From Cinnamomum chago (Eukaryota; Streptophyta; Magnoliopsida; Laurales; Lauraceae), in NCBI GenBank assembly GCA_038049695.1, contig CP142452.1, positions 69,879,501 through 69,943,500 on the forward strand: a DNA stretch of 64,000 nucleotides, in the 5' to 3' direction. The stretch's first letter is position 1. Each line of letters begins with the position of its first letter. Positions 1 to 12,055 of the stretch are shown here, piece after piece. A program made the translations under genes and the position numbers. The notes beneath the pieces are model-generated. The model searched no databases, had not been told where the DNA came from, and was given only the letters and a program-made list of their open reading frames with translations.

Positions 1-263
1 CGCGAGTCTTATCTCTTGAGTATTCAGAATTCTCTATTTAAATGATGAACTAGAAGTAGTAAAGTCGGCATTTCAAATTTTACTTTCGGCATGCGTAATT
101 TCCAATAGATTTCTTAGAAACTTAAGTATTCTCGATGTGAAATAGTCTGAGTGGTCTGAAACTTCAATTGGCAGACAATATTTAGAAAATTCCAAATGCT
201 CCATAGGATAAGAGATCTAAAAATCCTTACAAACTAAACTGTTATTGGTGAAAGAGATATTTA
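1..263. other. Intergenic, nothing recognised
   Basis: AT-rich DNA before the first MITE. I see no coding stretch, RNA gene or repeat structure here. Confidence 0.5.
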
Positions 264-535
264 GGGCATGTTTCTTTCCTGGAATTTCAGGAATTCTTGT
301 ATGGGGAATTCCTGAATTTCCAGATAAAGTGGAATTCCTGGATGTCCATTTGGGCTTGAGCATTTAGGAATTACACCAAAATACATAGGGAGTGGAATTC
401 CTGATTCCCAAAGGTACAAAGAGACTTTTTATGTGGCTGAAATCCAGAAATGCTAATAAAGAAACATGAAATTCAGAAATTTCAAAAGACAGCCTGTTAC
501 ACCATATCTAGGAATTCAAATAAAGAAACATGACC
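264..535. mobile_element. Tourist/PIF-Harbinger-like MITE
   Basis: A 272-bp element with terminal inverted repeats. The left end reads GGGCATGTTTCTTT and the right end is the complement of GGTCATGTTTCTTT. It is flanked by TTA on both sides (261-263 and 536-538), the 3-bp duplication typical of PIF/Harbinger elements. The interior is built from GGAATTC-like words in both orientations, so it can fold on itself. It has no coding capacity and would depend on a transposase in trans. Confidence 0.7.
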
Positions 536-873
536 TTATGCATAAAAGTACATATCTCTTCCATCCTTGTTCCTCGTCCACTTATATCTCTCTAGCTCTA
601 CATTTCCAAAAGCTCTGGCAGTAGAAGAGTTAGAAGTTTGGACCTTCTCTCTGCATTTCACGCCATCCTATTGACCTGATGAGTGATGATTATATAAAAG
701 CAAGTGGACCTATGGTTTCACAAGGAAAAGGTGGCTCAGCATTTGGGAGGGTTCCCACTTCCATGAATACAACAGAATGTAAGTTTTGACTAGCAGGTTA
801 CTACTCTGTCTACTGAGTAGTCAGGACTCTGCCCGACAAGTCCCAGTCGCCCAATACCACATTTTTCCTCTTG

Positions 874-1043
874 TGGCTTGCCGACTATTGAAATTCCAAA
901 CCCAAGACTTCATGAAAAGGTGATGGCAATCTTCCTTATTCTCTGTGTCTGCATTCCATGGCTTGCCGACTATTGAAATTCCAAACCCAAGACTTCATGG
1001 AAAGGTGATTGCAATCTTCCTTATTCTCTGTGTCTGCATTCCA
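874..1043. repeat. 85-bp tandem duplication, two copies
   Basis: Two adjacent copies (874-958 and 959-1043) start with TGGCTTGCCGACTATTG and differ at only a few positions. The second copy lies in a 69-codon open frame (945-1154) with a hydrophobic stretch of about 18 residues. I do not recognise that peptide and do not call it a gene. Confidence 0.75.
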
Positions 1044-1500
1044 GTGGCTTTGCTCATATTATTATTCACAAGATTGTGTGCCCGGCCCCCACTTTGGACA
1101 ATTATCACTACAGTATGTTCGAATCGGGATCATCTGAGGGATCTGAGTATTTGACCCACTGTGAGTGTGGTGTGGATGGCAGACTCTCCGTGGTGACGTA
1201 GTGGACCGTTAAAATATGGGCCCTACATGTGTCCTCTAAATTATTTGGTGTCCGTCTGTCTAGTGTGGCTGGTGGCATTTGCCTTTTGAGTAACAGCATG
1301 ATCAACAAAGATATGAATGTTAGTTGAATATTTTATATGAGGGGATAAAGGATAGGAGTGTTGATGCCTTCTTGCCTACGTGTAATGTTGAATTGAAAGA
1401 TATTGGTAGTAATCATTAATCTACCATTACTGACCAAAGAAAAATGAAACAGTATGATATCAATTAAAACAGAGGAAAGTCGGATAAACACTCCTGTGGC
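1044..1500. other. Intergenic, nothing recognised
   Basis: No supported gene or element was found. Short open frames on both strands show no domain signal. Confidence 0.4.
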
Positions 1501-1504
1501 CCCA

Positions 1505-1632
1505 ATGTGGTAGCAATAGTGGACTCAACTTTCGATTCCTAAAGAAGGGGGAACCGGAGGTCGATATCAAGACCTCTAGCTTCAGAAGAAGGAGAAACTG
1601 TGGTCTTGACCACTCGGCCAATCCCTTAGAGG
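1505..1632 (-). mobile_element. Possible tRNA-derived SINE fragment
   Basis: On the minus strand the sequence starts near 1630 and soon reads TGGCCGAGTGGT, close to the Pol III A-box consensus and like the D-arm of a Ser/Leu tRNA. A weaker B-box-like GGTTCC stretch follows. No clean tail or target duplication is visible. This is a tentative call. Confidence 0.3.
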
Positions 1633-1639
1633 TATATTT

Positions 1640-3385
1640 TGTTCATTGATTAGGTGCATTGTTACTAATATAGGAAAGATATTGACAGCAAATGCAAGTT
1701 AGGGAAAAAAAAGAAAAGAAAATGAAAATGCGAAACATGAAATGAAAATTGTGTTATAAACATTTGAGAACTATTTTTTTTTTTAAAGAGTTGTGCTAGG
1801 GAGATGAAGCTTATTATAAAACGAAAGAAAATAAGGAGAAAAAAAACTTCTAATAGAGGGCCCACCTCATCTATTGAAATCTTATTGTATGGGACTTTGC
1901 CAAATTTTACTCCATTATAAGCAGGGGCCCACTGTGAGAATGAACTTACATAAAAGGCATGAAGTATCATAAAATTATATTATTTTATATACTATGGCTA
2001 CTTTTTGTGTATCATCCATTTTGATCCAAAGTATGTCATGGAGTTCAAATTTTCAGAAATTGAAAAGCCAGTGTAAAGGGAAATATAATTTTCCCTCTTA
2101 AAGTAAGCTACTTTTGTACTTCTCTATTAAAACAAAATATTTAAAATTTCTCTTATGATCATTATTCATCCTTACCAATTAAAAAACTTTTCTTTTTGCT
2201 CTTCCTAATTTTTAGCTAGGTGGATGCAATGGGTCCCTAAATTCAACTTAATATGTAAGCTTGATATTTTACTCAAGTCTGATTTATCCAAACCCAAACC
2301 TGATTTTTTTTTTAAAATCAAATCACACAACTCAAATTAAAATGCGTCCAAGTATTGGACACAATTCAACTTTTATATATTTTCTAGTACAGCCTATATT
2401 GCATTATGTCATTATAAGTTGGTCCTAATGTATACTCGCGTAGTCGCCAAATCGAGTAAAATTTGGCCACATCCCATAAAAAAAAAAGGGTTTCGTGTAC
2501 TCAAGTGGTCCATACGAATTGGTGGGCCCATTGTTACATGGTTAGAATCCCTAACTTGAAAAGAGGAGCAATAGGAAGAGGAAGATCTTGAAAAGAAAGT
2601 AAACAGGTAAATGGCACTTTGACTCTCTCTTCTCCCAAAAGACCTCTCCATCGTATCAGTGGCCACTGATTTAATTTTAAAATGAGCTTGGCCCTTTTTT
2701 CATTTATATTGGGCTCCTTGGAATTTGTGTAGTTGAGACTGGCTTATTTGAGACTTTATAAATTCAGATTCCCTACCCTTGTTGGCATATCTTTATTTTG
2801 AGTGGACTAATTACGTTTTGCCATGCAAAAAAAAAAAAAAAAAAAAAAAAAATCATGAATACTTAAAGTTGGAAGAGGTTTGAATTGAATGCGAAATCTC
2901 TCTCATATTTTTTATGACGTGGTGAACCGTGATTGTCCACTGACGGTGAAGGCATAACACCTAAGATAGTTGATCTGGACTCATATTTGATTTACGCGGG
3001 GTGGATGGACAATCATATCCCACCAAAGAGAGATTATTTGTTGGCCACTAGTGAAGTTTTTTACTTTTATCTCTTTAATTCTAGCCACTTTGATGCAACG
3101 ACATTCTCTAATTTCAATACCATATTGACAAACAACCCTGCTTTCATTTCTAAATCAAACTTAGCTCTCATTTAATTATGGTAAATTCTTAAAAAAGTAT
3201 AAAACTTTTTGTTCATTTTAAAAAAGTAGAAAAGTTTTCCACAATTACTTCAATCAAGTCATCTTCATAAACTCTTTTAAAGAAATGACACAAATACCCT
3301 TCCCTTACGAAGGTTTTTTTTCTTTTCTTATCCTCTTTTCTCTTTCCGACCTAAAAGGGGCTATTTTTCTTATTATGATCATAAC
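1640..3385. other. Intergenic, AT-rich; contains a 26-A run
   Basis: No gene is supported. A pure run of 26 A lies at 2827-2852, possibly the tail of an old retroposed copy, but I could not define a body for it. Confidence 0.4.
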
Positions 3386-3386
3386 C

Positions 3387-3387
<1 letters not shown>

Positions 3388-3417
<30 letters not shown>

Positions 3418-3565
3418 TTTGTTCCTAATGACAACTATTTCTTGAGCACGTGATGTTCTTGCCACCCCTACGCACCGGGAGCAAATGGCCCTAGGGAGAG
3501 AGCGGGTCGAAACTGCAACCTTTGGTTTCTAAGCCGTGGTCCTAGCCAGCTATGCTACTAAATCT
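3388..3565 (-). mobile_element. tRNA-derived SINE with ATT-repeat tail
   Basis: On the minus strand the sequence near 3555 reads TAGCATAGCTGG, an exact match to the A-box consensus TRGCNNAGYNGG. About 35 bases on comes AGTTTCGACCCG, close to the B-box. The element then runs into a repeated AAT tail, seen on the plus strand as (ATT)n at about 3389-3416. A-box, B-box and a simple-repeat tail in this order are the layout of a tRNA-derived SINE. The target duplication is uncertain. Confidence 0.5.
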
Positions 3566-3569
3566 AGCT

Positions 3570-4526
3570 AGTTTTTTCAGCATTTGGAATCCCCCTATTT
3601 TAAACCATTTATACATAAAGATAGTTGAGGTGGGCCCCACTAGGTAATTTGGATTGGGCTTGATCACTTCTGTTACATGATTTATTAAGGAAAAGTTATG
3701 AAAAATCCATAATAACATTTTTGTCATTTCTCAAAATCTTTTTATGGAGAGGACTTGATTAAAAGAATTGTGGAAAAATTTTATACTTTTTTTTAAATAT
3801 TCAAATCTTCATTTACTTTTTTGAAAATGAGCAAAAAAAAAAAAAAAAAGGAAAAAGTCTATGCCTTTATGAAACTTCCCCTTTAATTAAATTTTGAATT
3901 TTTTTATTAGGGAATCTCTTTTCTAATCATTTTTAGGATGTCATCTCTTGGTTTAAATGCATTTTTTTTCTTTTTTAATTTTTTTCTAGAAAAAGAAAAT
4001 AAAAGCTCATTTTCCATTAATTGTCATACATTTAAAAAACAAACCATACTTTTTTCAACTTCGAAAACGCGTTTCTAATCCTTCATCCATGTTGATTTAG
4101 CTCGGTGGCCTTTGAAAAGTGGGGCCCATGAAATAGATGGTCTAGATTTGTTGAATGGATTGTCCACTCATCAAAATGCAACTCTGATTAGTCCTCACCT
4201 AACACCCACGTTGGGCACCTACTACTGTCTACTAATTATTTGTTTTTTTGGGAAAACACCTACTTACTACTCTTGTTGATTGGGGTGCTACTGTCACTGA
4301 GTTCATCCAAAAGTAGCCTTGGCATATTTTACCAATTTCAAAGAAACAGGAGTACAAGTAACAATAATGAATTGCAATTATGAATGCATCTAGAGACTGT
4401 ATCTGCAAAAACAATAAGGAGAGGCGGCCCAAGCCAAAGATGCAATTACCAATTTTTTTTAACCTAGGACACATAATAAAATATGTGGGCTCCACCACAC
4501 TTAGCAAGCACAAGTAGACTTTTCAC
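3570..4526. other. Intergenic, nothing recognised
   Basis: Long A and T tracts and no supported gene. Confidence 0.4.
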
Positions 4527-5139
4527 TAGGGTTACAAATAAGTATCCGATTCTTAGATTACCCGAAAGTTTCGATCCGTAAAACTCTGAGTATAAAACCT
4601 CCATGGACCCGGAACCGGACCCGTTTATCAATCGAAACCTAAATTAGGTTCCAAACCGGGACCCATTTATGAATTAGAACCTAAATTTCTCTGTCAATTC
4701 GCAAAACTCCATATTCATTATACCCTCAAAACTCACACTGTGTACTAACTTCTTTGTTGCTCAGAAGTGACCTAGAATGGGCAAAGAGGTGGCTTTAGGG
4801 CCCAGTATGTAGCGGGGCACCTAATGTTATGGCAAGAAGTCGAAAAGGGGCGAGATGGTCCATTGGGTGTGATTGGTCCATTGGCCTTTTTTTTTATATT
4901 ATATGAGCCGGGCTTGGATTAATTAATAGAAACCCAAGCCCAGCAACGCTTAGCTCAAATAATTAATATATGTAGTTTAGTGGCTAGTTACCAAAACAAG
5001 TTATTAGACTGACGGGCCCAACTTATAAAATGGACGGGCTTGGGCCAGGTACTTTAGGCCCATGTTGTGCTTGGGCAGTATATGGGCCTATTTTTCTAAA
5101 GTAGGACTAGATATGCCTCAACTTGGGCTATGAACACCC
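4527..5139. mobile_element. Degraded hAT-type MITE nest
   Basis: The left edge reads TAGGGTTACAAATAAGTATC, nearly the same end as the complete element at 5148-5660, and shares its GGACCCGTTTAT-like interior words. The right edge (about 5125-5141) reads GGGCTATGAACACCCCTA, the right end of the family seen at 13033-13390. The tract looks like two unrelated hAT MITE pieces joined by deletion. No matching 8-bp flanks are visible. Confidence 0.5.
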
Positions 5140-5147
5140 CTAGTGGT

Positions 5148-5660
5148 TAGGGTTGCAAACAGAACGGTTCTGGATTAGAACCATAGTAGGCCCGGACAAA
5201 GACCCGTTTCTAAATTACAGTTTTGGTTTCGGATCCGATTTTGACTCGGAACCCGTTTTGTTGGTTCTAAACCTGGTTTCGGAACCGAGTCCACTTAGAG
5301 GACTGAAATCTGGTCCCAAAATCAATTCTAATTTCTCTTTATTCTTCATTTTTTTTAAATAAGTAAATCATTCAGCTTAAAACAGTGTATCAAGTCTGCT
5401 ACATCCAATATTATATATAAAAATATCCGAAGAAGTTGATTTTGAGGTACAATTTGCAATATCAAAGGCTCATATGCTGGGTCTTGGGTTCACGGGTCGG
5501 AACTTATAGGGATATGCACCTGTTTATCAATTGAAACCTAAATTAGGTTCTGGATCCGGACCCGTTTATGAATCGGAACCTAAAATAGGTTCCAGACCCG
5601 GTTTTTTACGGGTTGGAACTTCCGGGTAATTTGAGGATCGGATACCCGTTTGCAATCCTA
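5148..5660. mobile_element. hAT-type MITE, 8-bp TSD CTAGTGGT
   Basis: A 513-bp non-autonomous element. The left end is TAGGGTTGCAAAC and the right end is the complement of TAGGATTGCAAAC. Identical 8-bp flanks CTAGTGGT lie at 5140-5147 and 5661-5668. An 8-bp duplication with (C)TAGGG-type ends is the mark of the hAT superfamily. The body repeats GGAACC/GGACCCG words in both orientations. It carries no transposase. Confidence 0.85.
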
Positions 5661-5668
5661 CTAGTGGT

Positions 5669-7640
5669 GTTTCATACTTTTATGGAATGTAGAAAAGAAA
5701 AAGGAAGTAGATGATGAGTTTCATTTCGGAAGATAGCCTTTGAGGGTGCAGGAGAAGAAATAGTGTTTCGAGTAATTTTACAGTTCGAGCCAAAGATGAG
5801 GAAGAGAGTAGAGGGACACCGAAGAAGAGTTGGTTAACCAAGATGTAATGAGAAAAGGTAAGTATGTAATCCATGATATCATGGTTTCTATGACTCTTTT
5901 GGGTAAGAAGAAAGAGTGTTAAAATATTAAGAAAAAGTGCTGCCAAGGCATTCTCTTGACATTTTCAAGTTTTTTGTAATTACCTAAAGAAAATCAAATT
6001 TAAGAGATAATAATCCACGAAAATTTCATTTTCATTTCACGACTTTAGTGCGAGTGGAAAAATACATGAACATAAATTTGCGTGTCGTTGCCGTTTGGGA
6101 GTCCCATAGGTGAAAATTACCTGAATTAGATTTTATTTTATTTTTGCTTGAACCTGACCTGAATTAGATTTTTTTTTTTTTGCTTGAACCTGAATTAGAT
6201 GTTGATATCCCAAAGATTTCTTATATTTGATAGGCACTGAAATATTGTACCCTCTGCCTACTTGAAAAAAATCAGCAGAAAGTTTCTAGATGCAAATTCC
6301 GTTGGCCAAAAGTGTCGGTAGCTTACTGAACACTATTTGAAAAACAGGCATTAGTTGTGCACTTCCAACATCCACAGTACACGCCACTTCTGTAACTGTT
6401 CCATTGATTGATGGACAATTAATGGAGCTCTTGTTTCTCTCCTGACCAGTGAAAGTAACATGGGATTGGCAACTTTCATTTCAACAGTTTTTTCCTGATC
6501 TGACAATTCATCTCAACACGAGATTGGGTCTCCCCCCCTAATTGGACACCCTCATATTAATCACCCTCATACACATCACATGATTAGCTTTACATTAATC
6601 CTATCAAGCCTTTACCCGTGGTGGAATCAGCATCCTGATCCTATGATCCATAATTCTATTATTAAGGCCTGCTTTGCAATTGGAGATGGGCTTACCATGA
6701 TACTGATGACGCGCATAATATGCGATTAAGTGTCAAACAAAAGCAAACAAAACATGGTTACAATTATAGGGATGGAACCCATTTCTTAGAAATCGTAGGA
6801 ATTAAAGATACTATATAATAAACCTTAATACTTTTCAATATTTTTCTCGGGTGGAGTCCATTTCTCAACAGTGGACATATTGGCCAGTTGGGCTCCTTAT
6901 TGAACTTTGAAGAATTCAAAGAGTTACAAGACATCCAATCCAAAAGCTTTCACAGTTCTAAAAACCAATGCTGATTAGACTGTCTTTTTTTTTTCCTCTT
7001 TTTATGATGAAGGCCGGAAATGTCACAAATTGCTTTTGTTTCTGACACGGTATCTGCCTCATACTTTTCTTATGGTCTTTTGTTGTTTCATTGCAAATTC
7101 TTGGACTTTCAAATCCTATGAAAAGTCACATATAGTCTTTAGAACTCCAACTCTTTTAATTTAATATTTCAAAATACTTGCAAGACATGAACATTTTGGA
7201 ATTTCAATGGGGAACAACACTTGGAAAATTTTGAAATTCTCTGAATCCTTGCAGGAAAAAAAAAAGAAGTAGGGCAGTCCCACAATCCATGTTCTGGGTG
7301 CACCACACAGTAATTGAAAAGTGTGACCCACAGCTTCAAAAGTCCCACAAACCAATCCTGATTACTGGGAAGGTGGTTGAGTTGCCACAAATATTTTAGA
7401 CATCTCATTTCCCTCATGTCTGCTGTTATGTAATAGTTGTATATTCTAGAAAAGGCCAATGTGCACTTTACCTTCTAGAAGAAAAGCTAGTCGGCTAAGA
7501 TGACCAAAAAGACTCCTTTTCTTTCTCAAAGCCGTCTACGCAAGTTGGCCAAGAAGTGCCAACACCACCATATATTAATCAATCCATCACCTTATAATCA
7601 ATAGTAAAACAGAGAAATATAGTATCAGGAGGATCCATTC
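5669..7640. other. Intergenic upstream of the acidic-protein gene
   Basis: No supported gene or mobile element. It probably includes distal promoter sequence for the gene at 7704, but I see no specific cis element with confidence. Confidence 0.4.
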
Positions 7641-7649
7641 AAGAATAAC

Positions 7650-7657
7650 TATATAAG
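7650..7657 (+). promoter_or_regulatory. TATA box of the acidic-protein gene
   Basis: TATATAAG lies 54 bp before the first ATG of the frame at 7704, a typical plant TATA-to-start spacing with a short 5' leader. Confidence 0.6.
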
Positions 7658-7703
7658 GCTCAAGAACAGAGGCTTCCTTTCCTTGTAATAGCAACATTCT
7701 TCC

Positions 7704-8147
7704 ATGCTCTCCATGGGCTTGATACCCATCCAAGTATCATCCTATCCATTCATCTTTGAAGCTAGTGGTGACTCCGAGGATGATCTTAGTCTTATTAGCT
7801 CAACCGGGTGGGAGTGCGACATGTCCTATGCCGAAGTAGCAGATGATGATGATGATGCAGAATCATGCAGTTGTGACTCATGGGGCATCAATACCGACAA
7901 TGGGTGTGTAGATGATGATGATGATGAACAAGGTGGCAGTCATGGCGGCAACGAAGATTATGGTAATGATGATGAAAATAGATGGAATTTTGGGAAGACT
8001 GGTGTCCCAAATCTTTTCAAGGGACGTGTTCCATGTGATCAAGAAGATGAAGAAATTGTGGAAGCTACCATGGTGTTGAAAGAGGCAATGGATGCAATGG
8101 AGGATAAAGAATTTTGGGAAGCTTGTTTGGCAACAGGCTACCCATAG
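7704..8147 (+). CDS. Small acidic plant protein, unknown function
   Basis: A single-exon frame of 147 residues. The N-terminal third is mixed. Residues about 45-85 are rich in Asp, Cys and Gly with runs of five Asp encoded by GAT repeats. The C-terminal third is predicted helical and ends in MEDKEFWEACLATGYP. From memory, small uncharacterised plant proteins share a similar W-E-x-C-x-x-x-GYP end; I could not check this. ATG 7713 (MGLIPIQ) sits in a better CCATGG context than ATG 7704 and may be the real start. No signal peptide or membrane segment is evident, so it is probably soluble. A TATA box lies just upstream, and the 3' end is duplicated in degraded form at 12056-12620. The function is not known to me. 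Confidence 0.7.
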   Translation: MLSMGLIPIQVSSYPFIFEASGDSEDDLSLISSTGWECDMSYAEVADDDDDAESCSCDSWGINTDNGCVDDDDDEQGGSHGGNEDYGNDDENRWNFGKTGVPNLFKGRVPCDQEDEEIVEATMVLKEAMDAMEDKEFWEACLATGYP

Positions 8148-8429
8148 TTTAGCTCCTTTCCAATCATAGCATGGGTTGGAAATTGATGGAGATTGTAATG
8201 AATTGTATCAAAAGATGGTGTCTGATTTTTTTTTCCCTTTTTTGTTTTTAATAGAACTTTGGGAGTTTGAGGAAGGAAATCACTGTTCTCATGTTGGGTT
8301 TTTGATGTTGTGTATGTGTATATGTTTGTTTTTGTTGTGGGGTGAATATTGTAGACTTCTCAAGGTATTGTGTTGGGAAAGTTTGTTTGAGGGACAAAAC
8401 CTTGTGATTGCGGAGATGTCGGTTTAAAA

Positions 8430-10074
8430 AATCGGCCGATTCTGAATAGCGCACTGAGTCAGGGTCATTTCTTGACCCATTCCAACAGGAAAAAGACTAC
8501 ATTTGATATATTTTGTTTCACAATATCAAGTTGTGTGAATATCTGGGAGGCTTTTTGGGCCTTTTCGCACTGATTCTAAAAGGCCACAATAATATTTTTG
8601 TGGAAGATTTAAGCTTTCAAATATTGAAGGTATTTTTTTATACGACTTAAGTAAGAAACAAATGCGGCCATATATTAATACTTAAGCTCAATATTAATAG
8701 TTAAATTACACTTGTGTTAGAATTATAGATTTATAGGACACCTTTCTCTATTTTTAGGAACTTTTTCACTTTTAAACAAATTAATTCTGAGGCTTCTTGG
8801 GCTCAAGGATGCAATTCAGGCCAACTCAACTTGAGCAGGACCGAGTTGCCCCTCAATTCTGAGTTTTATAACCCTGGTGAATCAATTCAACATAATTTGG
8901 TTGATTTTGAGAGCAAGGTCATGAAGGTTGCAAGTGAAAACAACCATACCCAAAAAGCAAGCAGAGGTCTTCTATGAGATACCATTGTATTGATTTCAAG
9001 CAAGTTCAGCCTCAATATGTATGCATGCCTTCGAACTGCAAAGATTTGTTAAGTCAGTGATGCTGCTATTTGCAAGTTGGGGTTCTTGATTGGATCATGT
9101 TCTTTCATTTAAAAGATTGCGAAACAAGAACTTTGTAGAACGGAAAAGGTCAAAGGCGGTGACATAATTCTCTGATAAACTCTTCTACTTGATAGTTAAC
9201 TTGATAATCTTGCATTAGTGGTTCTTGTATGATGAGATGTGTTTTACCTTCAAAATTCAATCTAAACATTACTGTTCAGTAGCATTGCTCTGGTTATGAT
9301 AATTCAAGACTAAACATTAGTAGTTAGTAATTAACATTCCAAAGACATAAGAAGTAAGTGTCAAATAGGACATGATACAGAGAGTGTCAAAACCATTTTG
9401 AGGTACTTGTGAGTATCACAGTGGCAACCTAAGATTTTCATTTGAGGGGGTGTGTGCCCAAACAGGACTCTCATCTTGACTTTGGGGCTGGACCCAAGGT
9501 TTTCATGTGGGTTTTAGAAGTGGACCCAAAATTCTCATATGCCTTTTGAAAGTAGACATAGGTTCAGCAGGGTGACCCAAAATCTATGTATGTAGGTCTG
9601 CTCATGTGAGTATGTTAGCTTATTGGCTTGTTCTAATGTGTTCTTCAAACTATATGGGAAGACAGATTTGCAGTTCATGGCAAGTCAGTTTCCATTTGCA
9701 GTGAATTTGGTGAGTTTAAACCATGATTTTGTGACCCATAGGTTTTTAAAATATTTGTCTCAAATACATCCTAGTCTAGCTAGTGTTTATGTTTCATTAA
9801 GTTTTGTTTTAGAAACGAGGAGAAACAAACAGAAGATGAAGGATTAAAACATATTTGATTAGTAAAGATACTTGATGTGCCTTAAATTGAAAGGAAAAGG
9901 CCTACAAACTTAGCAAATCCATATGAAGATTCACATGAACCGATTATGATTTTTTAGCTGAATTGATTTAACTGAATTTTAGCCCTGAACTTGAACTGAT
10001 TTGTACTGGATATTGTCATTACTTACGGCCTTTGATCCCGAAAAGGCACGAGTGTGCAGGTGCAAAAGAACTTG
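8430..10074. other. 3' flank of the acidic-protein gene; parent of a local duplication
   Basis: No gene is supported. Several stretches (around 8360-8408, 8877-8990 and 9418-9600) recur in the same order at 12227-12620, showing that this flank was duplicated with the gene end. Confidence 0.6.
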
Positions 10075-10082
10075 GTGAAAAC

Positions 10083-11315
10083 TAGGGATGAAAGTGGGCC
10101 GGGCCGAGCCGGGCTTTGACAGGCCCTAGGCTCGGCCCTAGTATTTTTCAGTAGGCCCTAGCTCGGCCCTAGCCCTAAAGGGTCTCAAAAACCCTGGCTC
10201 GGGCTCGGCCCTTATTAAGTTATGAGGCCCTAGGGCCGGCCCTTTGAGCCCGGCTAATGATATAACACTAGCTGAAAGAAAATATTTTTCGAAAAAAAAA
10301 ATTCCTGTAGGAATTCAAAGAAATCTACATATGCAAACCAGAACAAAAAATGGTCAAATGCATGCATTCATCCCATATTCCCATTCCCATAATTTGGATT
10401 GCAGCAATAAAATTAACTAAAATAAGAAAGGCTCCATAAAAGCAAAAGGAGCCCAGTTCCAACACTCCATAATAGTTCAATGTTAATGTAGATGAGCATT
10501 ATCAAACTCCAACAATAATAGAATTGAAATCAAATTAAACTCCAATAGCATCATAGAATAAAATAAAGTATTCGGCTAGCATCATAAAATAAAGTCTCTA
10601 GCATCACCTATAACAACAACAATAGAGTATTGTTAATAAATAATAATAACAACAAAGGAAAGGTTGTTCTAGAGTTACAAGACTTTAAAAAATGACTTCT
10701 AGACCATTAATATACATGCATCATCAAGGTTGTTTAGGGATTATTTATATTGGATTAAAATTAGGGTTTAAGGTTTAGTGCTTAGGTTTAGGATTTATGG
10801 ATTATTTAGTGCTTAGGGTTTAGGGATTATTTATATTGGATTAAAACTAAGGTTTAGGATTTAAGGATTATTTAGTATCATAGATTCATATATATATTAT
10901 ATACTGTATAGTGTACACATACATATTATAGTGTACACATACATATAATATATGGATTAATATATGTAGGCCCTATGGCTTACTGTTTAGGTTTATGATT
11001 TATGGATTATTTAGTGTTTAGGGTTTAGAGATTATTTATATTGATTAAAACTAATGTTTAGGATTTATGGATTATGTTATATCATATATGTATTATATAT
11101 TGTATAGTGTACATATATATAATATGTATTAATATATGTAGGCCCTAGGGCTTACGAGTCGGGCTTCATCAAGCCCGAGCTCGGCCCCTTTAAGCAAACG
11201 GGCCTCCTACTAGGCCCTAGCTCGGCTCTTTTGTCTTTTGAGCCGAGCTCGGGCCGAGCCTATGACGGGCCGTCCGCGGGCGGCCCTAGGACTGCCCGGC
11301 CCACTTTCACCTCTA
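10083..11315. mobile_element. hAT-type non-autonomous element, TSD GTGAAAAC
   Basis: A 1,233-bp element flanked by a perfect 8-bp duplication GTGAAAAC (10075-10082 and 11316-11323). The ends read TAGGGATGAAAGTGGGCC and, on the other strand, TAGAGGTGAAAGTGGGCC. About 150-180 bp at each end is packed with GGCCCTAG and CTCGGCCC words. The interior is AT-rich with repeated TTTAGGGTTTA-like telomere-type words but no frame. It is a non-autonomous hAT element. Confidence 0.9.
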
Positions 11316-11323
11316 GTGAAAAC

Positions 11324-12050
11324 ACTGCATTTGATGTTTAAAACAAGGTTCTTGATAGAGTGAAGTTTGTATTCTAATTATCTTACATGATTTGATAAGT
11401 CCTCTCGAGATTGTTCAAGTCTGCATCCACTTGCATCAGATTTGAACAAGGAAGAACACAATCCTAACTCCAAATTTCATTCTAAGTACAACTTTTCCTA
11501 CATAAGCAACTGAAGTGTAGGCATGACAATGGATTGATGCTGCTGAGATGCAGCAATTACCATGCCAACTTGGATGAATCGAGGTTCAGGGGCAGCTTGT
11601 TTTATGTACAAAACTACTTGTAAAATTGTTTTTCGCAAAATAGTTTACATGCCTACAACCACATTTGAACACTGATTTTTAATTGAAAATCAATCTACAT
11701 GGAAAAATGATTACATGAAAAACAATTAAGTTTTGATTCTCGAAACATACTCAAATAATTTTCCATATCTTAAAATTGATCCACTTGGGGCCACACCAAT
11801 AATGCAGGAGGTGGGCGATCGAAAGATCCAAATGAGACCTACAAGTATATAAAATTTCATCTTTGTTAGTTCGTCCTTGTTAAATAGTTGTTTGTTCAGT
11901 TTCTTATCACCAATTGGTTTTGAGATTACTGGCTAGCAACTCTTATATATGGTAATATTTTGCTAACATGCATCACTCACATAATCCATGCAAATCATAG
12001 GGAAGAGGGCATGGAATATCAACCCCGAAAGATCATCAAACTCCAAAAGC
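11324..12050. other. Intergenic, nothing recognised
   Basis: Lies between the hAT element and the second copy of the acidic-protein gene end. No supported gene. Confidence 0.4.
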
Positions 12051-12055
12051 TACAA

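Noticed and set aside
945..1154. 69-codon frame with a hydrophobic segment
   Set aside because: It overlaps a tandem duplication, has no match I recognise and no splice or promoter support.
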